Source: CAVXZE01 sp964615365 (GTDB taxonomy: Bacteria; Myxococcota_A; UBA9160; UBA6930). From it: a DNA stretch of 64,000 nucleotides. The translations under genes and the position numbers were made by a program. The notes beneath the pieces were generated by a model that did not search any database, was not told the DNA's origin, and worked only from the letters and a program-made list of their open reading frames with translations. The stretch spans positions 62,001-126,000 of the forward strand of contig CAZTOU010000010.1 of assembly GCA_964615365.1 (NCBI GenBank). The letters run 5' to 3'. Below, in pieces: positions 1 to 8,956 of this stretch. Within the stretch, counting starts at the first letter, position 1. The number at the start of each line of letters is the position of its first letter.

Positions 1-70
1 GGCCCGCCGCCCCCGGAGCCCCCAGACAAACCAGCACCAGAAGGAGTGTCAGCGCACTCCGGTACGGCAC
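1..70 (-). CDS. Start of a secreted protein (partial, runs off the left edge)
   Basis: A GTG at 70-68 on the minus strand is preceded by GGGAGG (78-83) with a 7-base spacer, a strong ribosome binding site. The 23 codons visible read as a Sec-type signal peptide: an Arg after the start, then a Leu/Val-rich core (ALTLLLVLVCLGAPGAAG). The frame stays open to the window edge. Nothing of the mature protein is visible, so no function can be given. It is divergent from the hydrolase at 256, and the two would share the 185-bp gap, in which TACAAT at 171-176 is the only -10-like hexamer I noticed. Confidence 0.5.
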   Translation of the reverse strand, partial: MPYRSALTLLLVLVCLGAPGAAG

Positions 71-255
71 TCGAAAGCCTCCCGTATCGGCAGGCGCGAG
101 GCACACCTCGCCGCCTGACCGGAATCGGATACCCCTTGAGGGGCCCGGGTGCAAGCGGATCTCGGACACCTACAATAGCGGTCCCGAGAGAGGATCTCCG
201 GACGTGAGCTGCGGGCGCGCAGCCGGAGCTCACCACCGGACGAACGGAGGCGGTC

Positions 256-1509
256 ATGGCCGGCGATGTCTTGCTGGGAGTCGCGCTACTGAGTGCCCTG
301 CTCACGCTCAACGTCTACCGGCCGCCGAGGGCGCCGGCGGCCCTCGCTGGCGTGAGCAGCGTTCTCAGCTGGAGTGTCGGCGAGTTCGCGCTCCACCACG
401 TCGCCCTCCAGGCCGTCGTGTTTCTGGCCATCGCGGCCTCCGGGGGGTTGGGCGAGATCGCGGGAAAGCTCGGCCTGGTGGTGGTGCTCGCATCCTGGGG
501 CGCCTTGCTCGCGCACTACTGGACTGGCCGCCAGGCCGGCGAGATCGTCGACGCCGCAGTGCGGGACGCCTTCGGCGATCTCGGTGAGGGGGCGACCCCT
601 GCCAGCCCCGAGAGCGGGCGACCGAGCTGGCGCAGCATCCTGCTGCCGATTCCCGTGCGCGACCCCGACGTGGAGCGAATTCGCGACGTCGCCTTCGGCG
701 GCGACGGGAAAAGACCGCTCCGCCTCGATGTCTACCGGCCGCGCGGAGGCGACGGTCCCTTCCCGGTGCTGCTCTACGTCCACGGGGGCGGGTGGACGAT
801 GGGCAGCAAGAATGCCCAGGGGCTTGCGACCTGCACTCACATGGCCAGCCACGGCTGGCTCTGTGTCAATGCCAACTACCGGCTGAGCCCGCGTGCGACC
901 TTTCCGGACCACATCATCGACGTGAAGCAGGCGATCCGCTGGGTTCGCGAGGAGGGAGCCCGGCTGGGCGCCGATCCCGACTGCATCATCATCGCGGGAG
1001 GCTCCGCGGGAGGACACCTCTCCGCCCTCGCGGCGCTCACGCCCAACGATCCCGAATATCAGCCGGGCTTCGAGGAGACCGACACCAGTGTGCAGGGCTG
1101 CATTCCCTTCTACGGGGTGTTCGACCTCACCGGAGAGCAGGACCACTGGCCGAATCGGAGCCTGGACCGGGCCCTCGAGCGCTGGGTGCTGAAGGCGAAG
1201 CGGCGCGCCGACCCCGACGCCTTCAGAAGGGCGTCTCCCCTGCACCGGGTGCACCCCGGCGCTCCTCCCTTTCTCGTGATCCACGGAACCGCCGATTCGC
1301 TGGTGCCGATCGAGGAGTCGCGGGTCTTTCACCGGGTGCTCGCGGAAACCTCGTCGGAGGGCGCCGCCCTGGCCGAGATCCCCGCTGCCCAGCACGCCTT
1401 CGAGCTCTTCGCCTCGCTCCGCACCGAGTCTCTCCGCCCAGCCGTCCAGCGCTTCCTCGACCACCTCTGGATCCAGCACCGCCGCCGCGCCGAGAAGGCG
1501 ACGGGATGA
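256..1509 (+). CDS. Alpha/beta hydrolase (esterase/lipase, BD-FAE/HSL-like) with N-terminal membrane segments
   Basis: A 417-residue protein. Residues 1 to about 100 are hydrophobic and form two or three likely membrane helices; the rest is an alpha/beta hydrolase domain. The oxyanion-hole motif HGGGW lies near residue 175, the nucleophile elbow GGSAGGH near 250, an acid in HGTADSLVP near 342 and the catalytic His in QHAFELF near 378, so the triad is complete and in order. This is the arrangement of carboxylesterases of the hormone-sensitive lipase type. The substrate is unknown. It ends in an ATGA overlap with the next gene, so the two are probably co-translated and may both act at the membrane. 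Confidence 0.85.
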   Translation: MAGDVLLGVALLSALLTLNVYRPPRAPAALAGVSSVLSWSVGEFALHHVALQAVVFLAIAASGGLGEIAGKLGLVVVLASWGALLAHYWTGRQAGEIVDAAVRDAFGDLGEGATPASPESGRPSWRSILLPIPVRDPDVERIRDVAFGGDGKRPLRLDVYRPRGGDGPFPVLLYVHGGGWTMGSKNAQGLATCTHMASHGWLCVNANYRLSPRATFPDHIIDVKQAIRWVREEGARLGADPDCIIIAGGSAGGHLSALAALTPNDPEYQPGFEETDTSVQGCIPFYGVFDLTGEQDHWPNRSLDRALERWVLKAKRRADPDAFRRASPLHRVHPGAPPFLVIHGTADSLVPIEESRVFHRVLAETSSEGAALAEIPAAQHAFELFASLRTESLRPAVQRFLDHLWIQHRRRAEKATG

Positions 1510-4082
1510 CTGGTTCGGATCCGGAGAAGACAGATCCGCCCGTGGATCCCCAGGACCGGCGGGAGCTGGATCAGCGCGGTTCAGGGGAGCCCCGATCGGC
1601 GTCGGGTCGTCTTCGCGGAAACGCCGGGGTGGGGATCTTCCTGATCAGCTTCTCCGTGATCCTCCTGGAGCTGCTCCTGACCCGAATCTTCTCGGTGACG
1701 ATGTACCACCACCTGTCCTTTCTCGCGGTATCGCTCGCGATGATGGGCCTGGGGTTTGGCGGAATCATCGTCAATCTGCGACCCATGTCGTTCCGACGCG
1801 ACAATCTCGGCACTGCAGCAGCTCCGTGGAGCCTGCTGTTTGCGGTGTCTACCGTCGTCACCGCTGCGATTGCATTTCATACCCCGGTCTCGTTGCGCGG
1901 AAGCGCTGGATCCTGGACCGGCGTCGCGCTGATCATGGCACTGTGTATCGTGCCCTTCTCCTCCGGCGGAACCATCATCGCCCACATCCTGGCGCATCGC
2001 CCGGAGCGCGCGAACCGGTTCTACTGCTACGACCTCGTCGGAGCAGGGCTCGGTTGCATCGCCTTCATCCCGCTGACGAGCTGGGTCGGCCCTCCCACGG
2101 CAATTCTCCTGACGGCTGCGGTGACCTGCCTGGCCGGGGCCGTGCTCGCCGGCAGGCATGCACGATGGACACGTGCGTGCGTTCTCGGGCTGGTGGCGTT
2201 CGCTGGCGCTGGCGTCCTGAACGCATCACTCGGCTTCTTCGACCTGCGCTTCGTCAAGGGTTGGGCGCAGGGGGAGACTCTGGCCATCCGTTGGAACTCC
2301 TTCTCGCGGGTCGACGTCTCGGGCAGCCCGGAGGACATGGAGAGGGCCGAACGCCCGGGTGGCTGGGGCTTGAGCGGTGAGCTCCCGCCACGGTGGACCG
2401 CGAAGGAGCTTCGCCTTCGCTATGACGGAGGTGCGCTGACCCAGGTGGTGGGGTTCGATGGCGACCTGAAGAAGGTGGGATACCTCCTGTACGACGTCGC
2501 CTCGGCACCCTATCACGCACGCAGCTACGGCCGGGTTCTCATCTTCGGCGCTGGTGGCGGGCGCGACGTCCTTTCCGCGCTGGCCTCCGGCGCGGAAAGC
2601 GTCACCGGGGTGGAGATCAATGATCTGACCATCGATCTGATGCAGGGCCAGTTTCGGGAGTTCACGGGGGGCTTGTACACCGACCACCCCCGGGTTCGCA
2701 TCGTTCACAATGACGGCCGGAACTTCGTTCGTTCATCGAGCGAGAAGTACGATCTGATTCAGGCGTCGCTGGTGGACACGTGGGCCGCCTCATCCGCCGG
2801 GGCCTTCGCGCTGGCCGAGAACAGCCTCTACACCGTCGACGCATTCGAAGACTTCTTCACGCGCCTCACCCCCGACGGAATCGTGTCCTTCACCCGATGG
2901 TACGGGTCTCCACCGGTCGAGGCACTGCGACTGGTTCTGATCGAAAAGACGGCACTCCTGCGCCGCGGCGTCCCGGACCCTGCCCGCCACTTCTACGTCG
3001 TTCGCACCCGCCAGAAGCTCACGGGTCACCCCTCGATGGTCACGGTGCTGGCGAAGCTTTCCCCGTTCAGCGTTCACGAGGTAGCCGCACTGGACGAGTG
3101 GGCTGATCGAATGCGGTTCACCGTCAGCTACTCACCGCTCGATGCCGACCGTCAGGCTGCGCCCATCCTCGACGTCCTGGCCACCAGCACCGAGGAGTAC
3201 GTGGCGAAGGCAGACTACGACCTCTCGGTGGTGAGTGACGAGAAGCCTTTCTTCTTCGACCGCGTGCCGCTTCTGGCCTGGATCGCGCATCGGATCGGAC
3301 TCCCGGCAGCCCCCTACGGCGCAAGCGAGCTCACCGCTGGCGGCTATACCTTGCTGATCGCGCTGATGGTCACGGCATCGTGCACTCTCGTTCTCCTGGT
3401 CCTGCCGGTGCTGGGCGTCCGACTGCGCCGCGAGGTGGGTGACGGCGGCGAGAACGGACCTCTGGGACTCGGCAAGTCAGCTCCCTGGATCCTCTACTTC
3501 GGGTGTCTCGGCTCGGGCTACATCCTCGTCGAGATCGTCCTGATTCAGCGCTTCAATCTGTACTTCGGGAACCCGGCGTACGCACTCTCGGTCGTGTTGT
3601 TCACGATGTTGCTGGCCAGCGGCGTCGGGAGCTTCGTCGCGCAGCGCTGGTCTACCTATCGGCAGCTCACTTGGGTCGTGGCTGCCGTGTGCGCGGCCTT
3701 GGGAGGACTCGCCGTGGTGGTACCCTGGGCGATCGACTCGACTCTGGGAAGCTCCAACCCAGTCCGGATCCTCGTGGCGGTGGCGTGCATTGCGCCGGCG
3801 GCCGGTGTCATGGGCATGCCGTTCGCCACTGGCCTCCGCTACGCGGGACAGCAGTCCCGCAGCCTGGTCTCGTGGGCCTGGGCCGTGAACGGAGGAGCGG
3901 CGGTCTTTGGATCCGTGGTCGCAGTCCTGATCTCGATGACTGCCGGATTCTCGAGGACCTTCCAGGCCGGGATGCTGGCCTACCTGCTGGCGCTGGGTGC
4001 GGTGGCAGTGCTGGGTCGTCGCCACACCCCATGCGGCGACGATGGCGGCTCGTTCTCGGGGCCCACCCCGGAATCCTCCTGA
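1506..4082 (+). CDS. Polytopic membrane protein with a spermidine-synthase-like (SAM-fold) domain
   Basis: An 858-residue protein starting at the ATG that overlaps the previous stop (ATGA); the frame is open further upstream but that part is antisense-like and not hydrophobic. After a polar 40-residue tail come about six membrane helices, then a Rossmann domain around residues 340-500 with FGAGGGRDVLSAL, an acidic VEINDLTIDLM strand and DGRNFV, as in aminopropyltransferases, then further membrane helices to the C terminus. This three-part layout is known for bacterial fused spermidine-synthase membrane proteins of unassigned role. Whether it binds decarboxylated SAM cannot be told from the sequence. 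A true polyamine synthase would be a soluble protein of about 280 residues. Confidence 0.8.
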   Translation: MTGSDPEKTDPPVDPQDRRELDQRGSGEPRSASGRLRGNAGVGIFLISFSVILLELLLTRIFSVTMYHHLSFLAVSLAMMGLGFGGIIVNLRPMSFRRDNLGTAAAPWSLLFAVSTVVTAAIAFHTPVSLRGSAGSWTGVALIMALCIVPFSSGGTIIAHILAHRPERANRFYCYDLVGAGLGCIAFIPLTSWVGPPTAILLTAAVTCLAGAVLAGRHARWTRACVLGLVAFAGAGVLNASLGFFDLRFVKGWAQGETLAIRWNSFSRVDVSGSPEDMERAERPGGWGLSGELPPRWTAKELRLRYDGGALTQVVGFDGDLKKVGYLLYDVASAPYHARSYGRVLIFGAGGGRDVLSALASGAESVTGVEINDLTIDLMQGQFREFTGGLYTDHPRVRIVHNDGRNFVRSSSEKYDLIQASLVDTWAASSAGAFALAENSLYTVDAFEDFFTRLTPDGIVSFTRWYGSPPVEALRLVLIEKTALLRRGVPDPARHFYVVRTRQKLTGHPSMVTVLAKLSPFSVHEVAALDEWADRMRFTVSYSPLDADRQAAPILDVLATSTEEYVAKADYDLSVVSDEKPFFFDRVPLLAWIAHRIGLPAAPYGASELTAGGYTLLIALMVTASCTLVLLVLPVLGVRLRREVGDGGENGPLGLGKSAPWILYFGCLGSGYILVEIVLIQRFNLYFGNPAYALSVVLFTMLLASGVGSFVAQRWSTYRQLTWVVAAVCAALGGLAVVVPWAIDSTLGSSNPVRILVAVACIAPAAGVMGMPFATGLRYAGQQSRSLVSWAWAVNGGAAVFGSVVAVLISMTAGFSRTFQAGMLAYLLALGAVAVLGRRHTPCGDDGGSFSGPTPESS

Positions 4083-4103
4083 GCAGGCGATTCGAGGAAG
4101 GCC

Positions 4104-4910
4104 TCAGATCGCAGCCATGAAGGAGATGAAGTGCGGCATGGCAACCCGGGGCTCGGGGAGATCGGGGTTCCAGATCTTCTCCCACTTGAAGGAGTAGAAT
4201 CCCTCGAAGCCGGCGTCGTCGAGCCAGGCGATCGTCTCGCGCAGGGGCACCTCGCCCTGGCCCGGAAACACCCAGCGCTGGGCGTCGCCCTCGCGCACCA
4301 GGTCGGCGACGTAGACCTGATGCGTCCAGGGTCGGATCTGGGGCAGCAGTTCGTCGCTGCCGGTCGCCTCGTGCATGAAGGTGTGATCCGGCGAGTAGAC
4401 CAGGCCGAAGCGCGGGTCGTCGAGGCGACGGGCGATGTGGAGAGCGTCGAGCGCGGTCCCGGCCCCGGCGTGATTCTGCATCACGATCCCGATTCCGGAG
4501 GTGTCATCGGCGAGGACCGCGGCGATCGCCTCGGCGGAGCCTTGGACGAGCTCGTCGGAATCCTGCTCCGGCACGGGATGCACCCCGAAGATGCGAATCG
4601 TCCGCGCCCCCAGCGCGGCGCCGATGGCGAGGTGGCGCGAGATGTGCTCCGCGTACTCGTCCCGCCATGCCTCGGAGGCTCCGCTGACCTGGTGGTAGCA
4701 GAGCACGCTGGGGATCTCGAGACTGGCCGCGTCGAAGTCGCGCGCCACCTGCCGGAGCTGGTCCTCGCCGGAATCGGGCCGGACCTCCCCGAGAAAGTCA
4801 GCGCAGCGGATGTCGACGCCGTCGAAGCCGATCTCCAGCGCCAGGTCGATCGCCCCGGCGTGGTCGAGCTGCGGCGTTCCCATCGTGGTGAAGCTCAGCT
4901 TCCTCTTCAT
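4104..4910 (-). CDS. Sugar phosphate isomerase/epimerase family protein (TIM barrel)
   Basis: A 268-residue protein with the AP-endonuclease-2/xylose-isomerase-like barrel pattern: an opening strand ending in GIDLALEIGFDGVDIRCADF-like spacing, then VMQNHAGAGTALD, FGLVYSPDHTFMHEA, VYVADLVREG and a terminal YSFKWEKIW containing acidic and His metal ligands. Members isomerise or epimerise sugars and keto-inositols using a divalent metal. The start is an ATG preceded by GGAGGAGG about 9 bases upstream. It is divergent from the operon at 5017-8835, which carries sugar-acid type enzymes, so it probably acts on the same substrate. The exact sugar is unknown. Confidence 0.75.
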   Translation of the reverse strand: MKRKLSFTTMGTPQLDHAGAIDLALEIGFDGVDIRCADFLGEVRPDSGEDQLRQVARDFDAASLEIPSVLCYHQVSGASEAWRDEYAEHISRHLAIGAALGARTIRIFGVHPVPEQDSDELVQGSAEAIAAVLADDTSGIGIVMQNHAGAGTALDALHIARRLDDPRFGLVYSPDHTFMHEATGSDELLPQIRPWTHQVYVADLVREGDAQRWVFPGQGEVPLRETIAWLDDAGFEGFYSFKWEKIWNPDLPEPRVAMPHFISFMAAI

Positions 4911-5016
4911 CTCTCCGGCCTCCTCCAGTGGCGCGGCCTCCCCGCCGGCTCCCAGGATGCTATAAACCGCTCCGGCTTCAAGCCTGGCGACGCAAACCGC
5001 TAAGGACCCTCATCCC

Positions 5017-6048
5017 ATGAACGACACGCTCCGGAAGCCCCCCTCGCGCCCTCGGTTCGCGCTGGCCATGATCCCGGGCCTGGAGCGATCCCTGTTCAAC
5101 GAGGAGCACCTCGCCGCGCTTCGCGGCATGGGGACGCTCCCGGAGCTGGAGCCGGTGTTCCCCTTCGAGGGCGAGCGGGCCGAGCGTCTGCTCGGGGAAG
5201 CCGACATCCTGCTGACCGGCTGGGGCTGCCCGCCGATCACCGCCGAGGCGCTCGACCGCGCCCCCAGGCTCCGCCTGATCGCCCACTGCGCCGGCACCGT
5301 GAAGGACATGGTGACGCCCGCCTGCTGGGAGCGGGGGCTTCGCATCATCACCGCGGCGGAAGCCAACGCGATACCGGTAGTGGAGTACACAGTGGCCGCC
5401 ATCCTGCTGGCCAACAAGCACGCCTTCCACATCCGCGAGATCTATCGCCAGGAGCGCCGCTACGGGATGTGGCATCACACCACGCCCGGGATCGGGAACC
5501 TGAACAAGCGGGTGGGCATCGTGGGGGCCTCGCGGATCGGCCGGCGCGTGATCGAGGCGCTGCGCCCCTTCGACTTCACTCTCTGCGTCTACGATCCCTT
5601 TCTCACCGCGGCCGAAGCCGAGCGCCTGGGTGTCGAGAAGCTCGAGCTCGACGAGCTGCTGCAGAGCTCCGACGTGGTGACGCTGCACGCGCCCTCGCTG
5701 CCCGCGACGCGTCACATGATCGGCGCCCGCGAGCTGGGCCTGATCCGCGACGGGGCCGCGCTGATCAATACCGCCCGGGGGGCGCTGATCGACGGCGAGG
5801 CCCTGGAGAAGGAGCTCTCGACCGGGCGGATTCGGGCGGTCATCGACACCACCGAGCCCGAGACGCTGCCCGCCGACTCGCCGCTCTACGACCTTCCCAA
5901 CGTCTTCCTGACACCGCACATCGCCGGCGCCTCGGGGACGGAGGTCTACCGCATGACCGATCTCGTCATCGAGGAGATCGGCCGCTACCTGCGTGGTGAG
6001 CCGCTCCAGCACGAAGTGCGCCAGGAGGACCTGGCGCGGATCGCATGA
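5017..6048 (+). CDS. D-2-hydroxyacid dehydrogenase, NAD-binding (phosphoglycerate dehydrogenase family)
   Basis: A 343-residue protein. The nucleotide-binding motif reads VGIVGASRIGRRVIEAL (about residues 167-183), followed by VYDPF. The catalytic set is recognisable: Arg in NTARGALID, Glu in DTTEPETLPADSPL and His in FLTPHIAGASG. The motif is GxSxxG rather than the usual GxGxxG, which is tolerated in this family. Such enzymes reduce 2-keto acids or oxidise D-2-hydroxyacids with NAD(P)H. It is the first gene of a tight operon with the DUF2264 protein (4-bp overlap) and a DHDPS-family lyase, which suggests a role in sugar-acid breakdown rather than serine synthesis. Confidence 0.85.
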   Translation: MNDTLRKPPSRPRFALAMIPGLERSLFNEEHLAALRGMGTLPELEPVFPFEGERAERLLGEADILLTGWGCPPITAEALDRAPRLRLIAHCAGTVKDMVTPACWERGLRIITAAEANAIPVVEYTVAAILLANKHAFHIREIYRQERRYGMWHHTTPGIGNLNKRVGIVGASRIGRRVIEALRPFDFTLCVYDPFLTAAEAERLGVEKLELDELLQSSDVVTLHAPSLPATRHMIGARELGLIRDGAALINTARGALIDGEALEKELSTGRIRAVIDTTEPETLPADSPLYDLPNVFLTPHIAGASGTEVYRMTDLVIEEIGRYLRGEPLQHEVRQEDLARIA

Positions 6049-7874
6049 GCGCCGCCAGCCTGGCCAACCCGCTGCTGGACAACCCCCTGCGCACCCGCGA
6101 AGACGTGGAGCGTGCGGCCATCGACCTCTTCACGCCGCTGCTTCCATTCTGGAGCGAGGGCGGCGCCCGCGTCAAGCTGGGGAGCTCGGGCGTCTGGTTC
6201 TCCAACGTGGCGGAAGAACTCGAGGGCTTTGCGCGGCCGCTCTGGGGAATCGTCCCCCTGGCGATGGGGGGCGGCCGCTTCGAGCACTGGGACCTCTACC
6301 GGTGCGGGATCGCCAGCGGCACCAACCCGGAGCATCCCGAGTTCTGGGGCTGGGCCGAGCGCGATCAGCGCCTGGTGGAGATGGCGGCGATCGGATTCGC
6401 CATGGCCTTCGCGCCCGAGCACATCTGGGATCCCCTGCCGCCGCAGGTGCGGGACAACCTGGTCACCTGGCTCGACCGCATCAACCAGTTTCCGCCCTAT
6501 CCCAACAACTGGCAGTTCTTCCGCGTGCTGGTGAACCTGGGCCTGGCGCGCGTGGGGCGTCCCTTCGACGAGCAGGCGAACCGCGAGTCGCTCGATCTCC
6601 TCGAGAGCTACTACCAGGGCGACGGCTGGTATCACGACGGACCGACCGGCCATGCCGACTACTACATCGCCTGGGCGATGCACGCCTACGGCCTTCTCTA
6701 CGCGGCGGCGCGCGATGGCGAACCAGAGCGGGCGGCGCGATACCGCGAGCGCGCCCGCCTCTTCGCCCGGGACTTCCAGCACTGGTTCGATCCCCGCGGC
6801 GCCGCCATCCCCTTCGGACGCAGCCTGACCTACCGCTTCGCGCAAGGGAGCTTCTGGGGAGCGTTGGTGCTGTCCGACGAGGAGGCGCTCCCGTGGGGCC
6901 GAATCAAGGGGCTCTACCTGAGACACCTGCGAGAGTGGGCGAACCATCCCATCTCGGACCGCGACGGCGTACTGAGCCTCGGTTACGGCTACGCCAACCT
7001 GCTCATCGCAGAGTCCTATAGCTCCTCGGGCTCACCCTACTGGGCGATGAAGTACTTCCTGGCACTGGCCGCGCCCGCGAGCCACCCTTTCTGGCAGGCC
7101 GAGGAGGAGCCCCTCGAGCCGCTGCCCGTGCCTTCGACCCAGCGCCACGCCGGGATGATCATCAGCCGCACCGAGACCCAGGCGGTGGCGCTCAGCGGGG
7201 GGCAGACGGAGCTCATCCATCCCAGCGGTCCGCTCAAGTACGGGAAGTTTGCCTACTCGTCGCTGTTCGCCTTCAGTGTTGCGGTCCACGAGACCCGCCC
7301 CCACCACGGGTGTCACGACTCGATGCTCTCCCTCCGGAACGAGTGGAGCACCTGGCAGATTCGCGAGGAGAGCGAAGAGCGACTCATCGAGGATGGGCTG
7401 ATCTATTCGCGCTGGCGGCCGTTTCCCGACGTGACGGTCGAGACGGTGCTGACCGGCGCAGCGCCCTGGCACCTGCGCCTCCACAGGATCCGGACGCCCC
7501 GCAAGCTCTGGTCGGCGGAGGCGGGCTTCGCCCTGGCCTGGGACGGGCTGGAGCCAGGCGGCACCGGCTACGAGAAGCTCGGCGACACCACCTCCCCGCT
7601 GGCGCGCACGCCCTACGGCGTGAGCGGCCTGCGCGATCTGCGCGGCGAGCGGACCGGCACCGTGTGGGTGGCGCTCCCCAACACCAACCTGATCGCACCG
7701 CGCACGGTGGTGCCGGTGCTGTTCGCCGCGCACGAGGCGGGAACCACCCTCCTCTGCTGCGCCGTGATGGCGACGGACACCCCGAAAGCAGCCGACTGGG
7801 AGGATCCCCCCGAGCTGCCAGAGACCGCGTGGGCGCTCCTCGAGAGAATGGAGAGCTTCGATGACGCAAAGTGA
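6045..7874 (+). CDS. DUF2264 domain protein (alpha/alpha-toroid, probable carbohydrate-related)
   Basis: A 609-residue protein whose first 350 residues match the DUF2264 pattern: DNPLRTREDVERAAIDLF at the start, the aromatic-rich PPYPNNWQFFRVLVN segment and YYQGDGWYHDGPTGHADYY. The domain folds as an alpha-helical barrel related to unsaturated glucuronyl hydrolases and is usually found near polysaccharide or uronate genes; its reaction is not established. The C-terminal half is beta-rich, as in heparinase-like proteins. There is no signal peptide, so it is cytoplasmic. ATG overlaps the previous stop and the C terminus overlaps the next gene by 14 bases, so all three are translationally coupled. 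Confidence 0.8.
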   Translation: MSAASLANPLLDNPLRTREDVERAAIDLFTPLLPFWSEGGARVKLGSSGVWFSNVAEELEGFARPLWGIVPLAMGGGRFEHWDLYRCGIASGTNPEHPEFWGWAERDQRLVEMAAIGFAMAFAPEHIWDPLPPQVRDNLVTWLDRINQFPPYPNNWQFFRVLVNLGLARVGRPFDEQANRESLDLLESYYQGDGWYHDGPTGHADYYIAWAMHAYGLLYAAARDGEPERAARYRERARLFARDFQHWFDPRGAAIPFGRSLTYRFAQGSFWGALVLSDEEALPWGRIKGLYLRHLREWANHPISDRDGVLSLGYGYANLLIAESYSSSGSPYWAMKYFLALAAPASHPFWQAEEEPLEPLPVPSTQRHAGMIISRTETQAVALSGGQTELIHPSGPLKYGKFAYSSLFAFSVAVHETRPHHGCHDSMLSLRNEWSTWQIREESEERLIEDGLIYSRWRPFPDVTVETVLTGAAPWHLRLHRIRTPRKLWSAEAGFALAWDGLEPGGTGYEKLGDTTSPLARTPYGVSGLRDLRGERTGTVWVALPNTNLIAPRTVVPVLFAAHEAGTTLLCCAVMATDTPKAADWEDPPELPETAWALLERMESFDDAK

Positions 7875-8835
7875 AGCCGATAGAACGAGAATTCCCGATC
7901 TCTGCGCCCGCATCCGGCCGCAGCGCCGCATCACCGGCATGTCTGCCATCCTGCTCCCCTTCGCCCCATCAGGCGACATCGACTGGCGGGCAATGGAGGC
8001 CCACGTGACGCGGACCGCGGAGGCCGGGCTCACCCCGGCCGTCAACATGGACACCGGCTATGTGCAGCTGCTCGACGAGGCCACCCGGCTCCGCGTGCTC
8101 GAGGTGGCCCGAGAGCACGCCGCCGGCTCCTTCGTGGCGGGCGCCCAGGTGTCGGACCAGCCCGGCGACGCCTGGCAGGCCGACGCGTACCAGAGGGAGA
8201 TACAGAGGATCCAGGAGCACGGGGGAATCCCGATCGTGTTTCCCTGCCACGGCCTCTCCCAGCTTGCCGAGCCCGAGTGGGTGGCGGCGCACGCGGAGCT
8301 GGCGGCGAGCTGCGACCGCTTCCTGGCCTTCGAGCTCGGGCCCATGTTCGTGCCCTACGGCCGCATCTACGGGCTGGACACCTATCGGGGACTGATGGAG
8401 ATTCCGCGCTGCTTCGGCGCCAAGCACTCCTCCCTCGACCGCTCGCTCGAATGGGAGCGCCTGGCGCTCCGCGATCGCGAACGCCCCGACTTCCTGGTGC
8501 TGACCGGCAACGACCTCGCCATCGACATGGTGATGTACGGGAGCGACTACCTGCTGGGTCTCTCGACCTTCGCGCCGGATCTCTTCGCCCGTCGAGATGC
8601 CTGGTGGGAGGCGGGCGATCCCCGCTTCTACCAGCTCAACGACGTGCTCCAGTACCTCGGCTGCTTCGCGTTCCGGGAGCCCGTCCCCGGCTACCGGCAC
8701 AACGCGGCGCAGTTCCTCCACTTGCGGGGATGGATCGAGAGCGACGCCACCCACCCGGGCTCCCCCAGGCGCCCCGAGAGCGACCGCGAGGTGCTGGCCG
8801 AGATCGCCCGAAGCCTGGGCGTGCTGGCAGCTTGA
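7861..8835 (+). CDS. Dihydrodipicolinate synthase (DapA/NanA)-family aldolase or lyase
   Basis: A 324-residue TIM-barrel protein. The strand SAILLPFAPSGDIDWRAMEAHV near residue 30 and the following GLTPAVNMDTGYVQLL are characteristic of the DHDPS family, but the usual GTTGE phosphate-binding motif is replaced by NMDTGY. A Lys in CFGAKHSSLDRSL sits where the Schiff-base Lys is expected, followed by LTGNDLAIDM. It is therefore likely a class I aldolase or dehydratase acting on a 2-keto-3-deoxy acid rather than a lysine-pathway enzyme. GGAGAG six bases before the ATG is a good ribosome site. Last gene of the 5017-8835 operon. Confidence 0.75.
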   Translation: MTQSEADRTRIPDLCARIRPQRRITGMSAILLPFAPSGDIDWRAMEAHVTRTAEAGLTPAVNMDTGYVQLLDEATRLRVLEVAREHAAGSFVAGAQVSDQPGDAWQADAYQREIQRIQEHGGIPIVFPCHGLSQLAEPEWVAAHAELAASCDRFLAFELGPMFVPYGRIYGLDTYRGLMEIPRCFGAKHSSLDRSLEWERLALRDRERPDFLVLTGNDLAIDMVMYGSDYLLGLSTFAPDLFARRDAWWEAGDPRFYQLNDVLQYLGCFAFREPVPGYRHNAAQFLHLRGWIESDATHPGSPRRPESDREVLAEIARSLGVLAA

Positions 8836-8956
8836 AGGCGGCGCCGAGCTGCGCGCGGCCTGCGCGCCACAGCAACTCCCCGGGGCGAGCTGAGCTAGAC
8901 TAGTAGCACGCGACTGCCCGCGGGGAGACCACCGTGCCCGGCCCGAGTGCGAAACG

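Noticed and set aside
286..1479. Long antisense open frame (397 codons) over the hydrolase gene
   Set aside because: It is the complement of a high-GC coding gene, Arg/Gly/Pro-rich, with no family motif; the plus-strand hydrolase has a complete triad.
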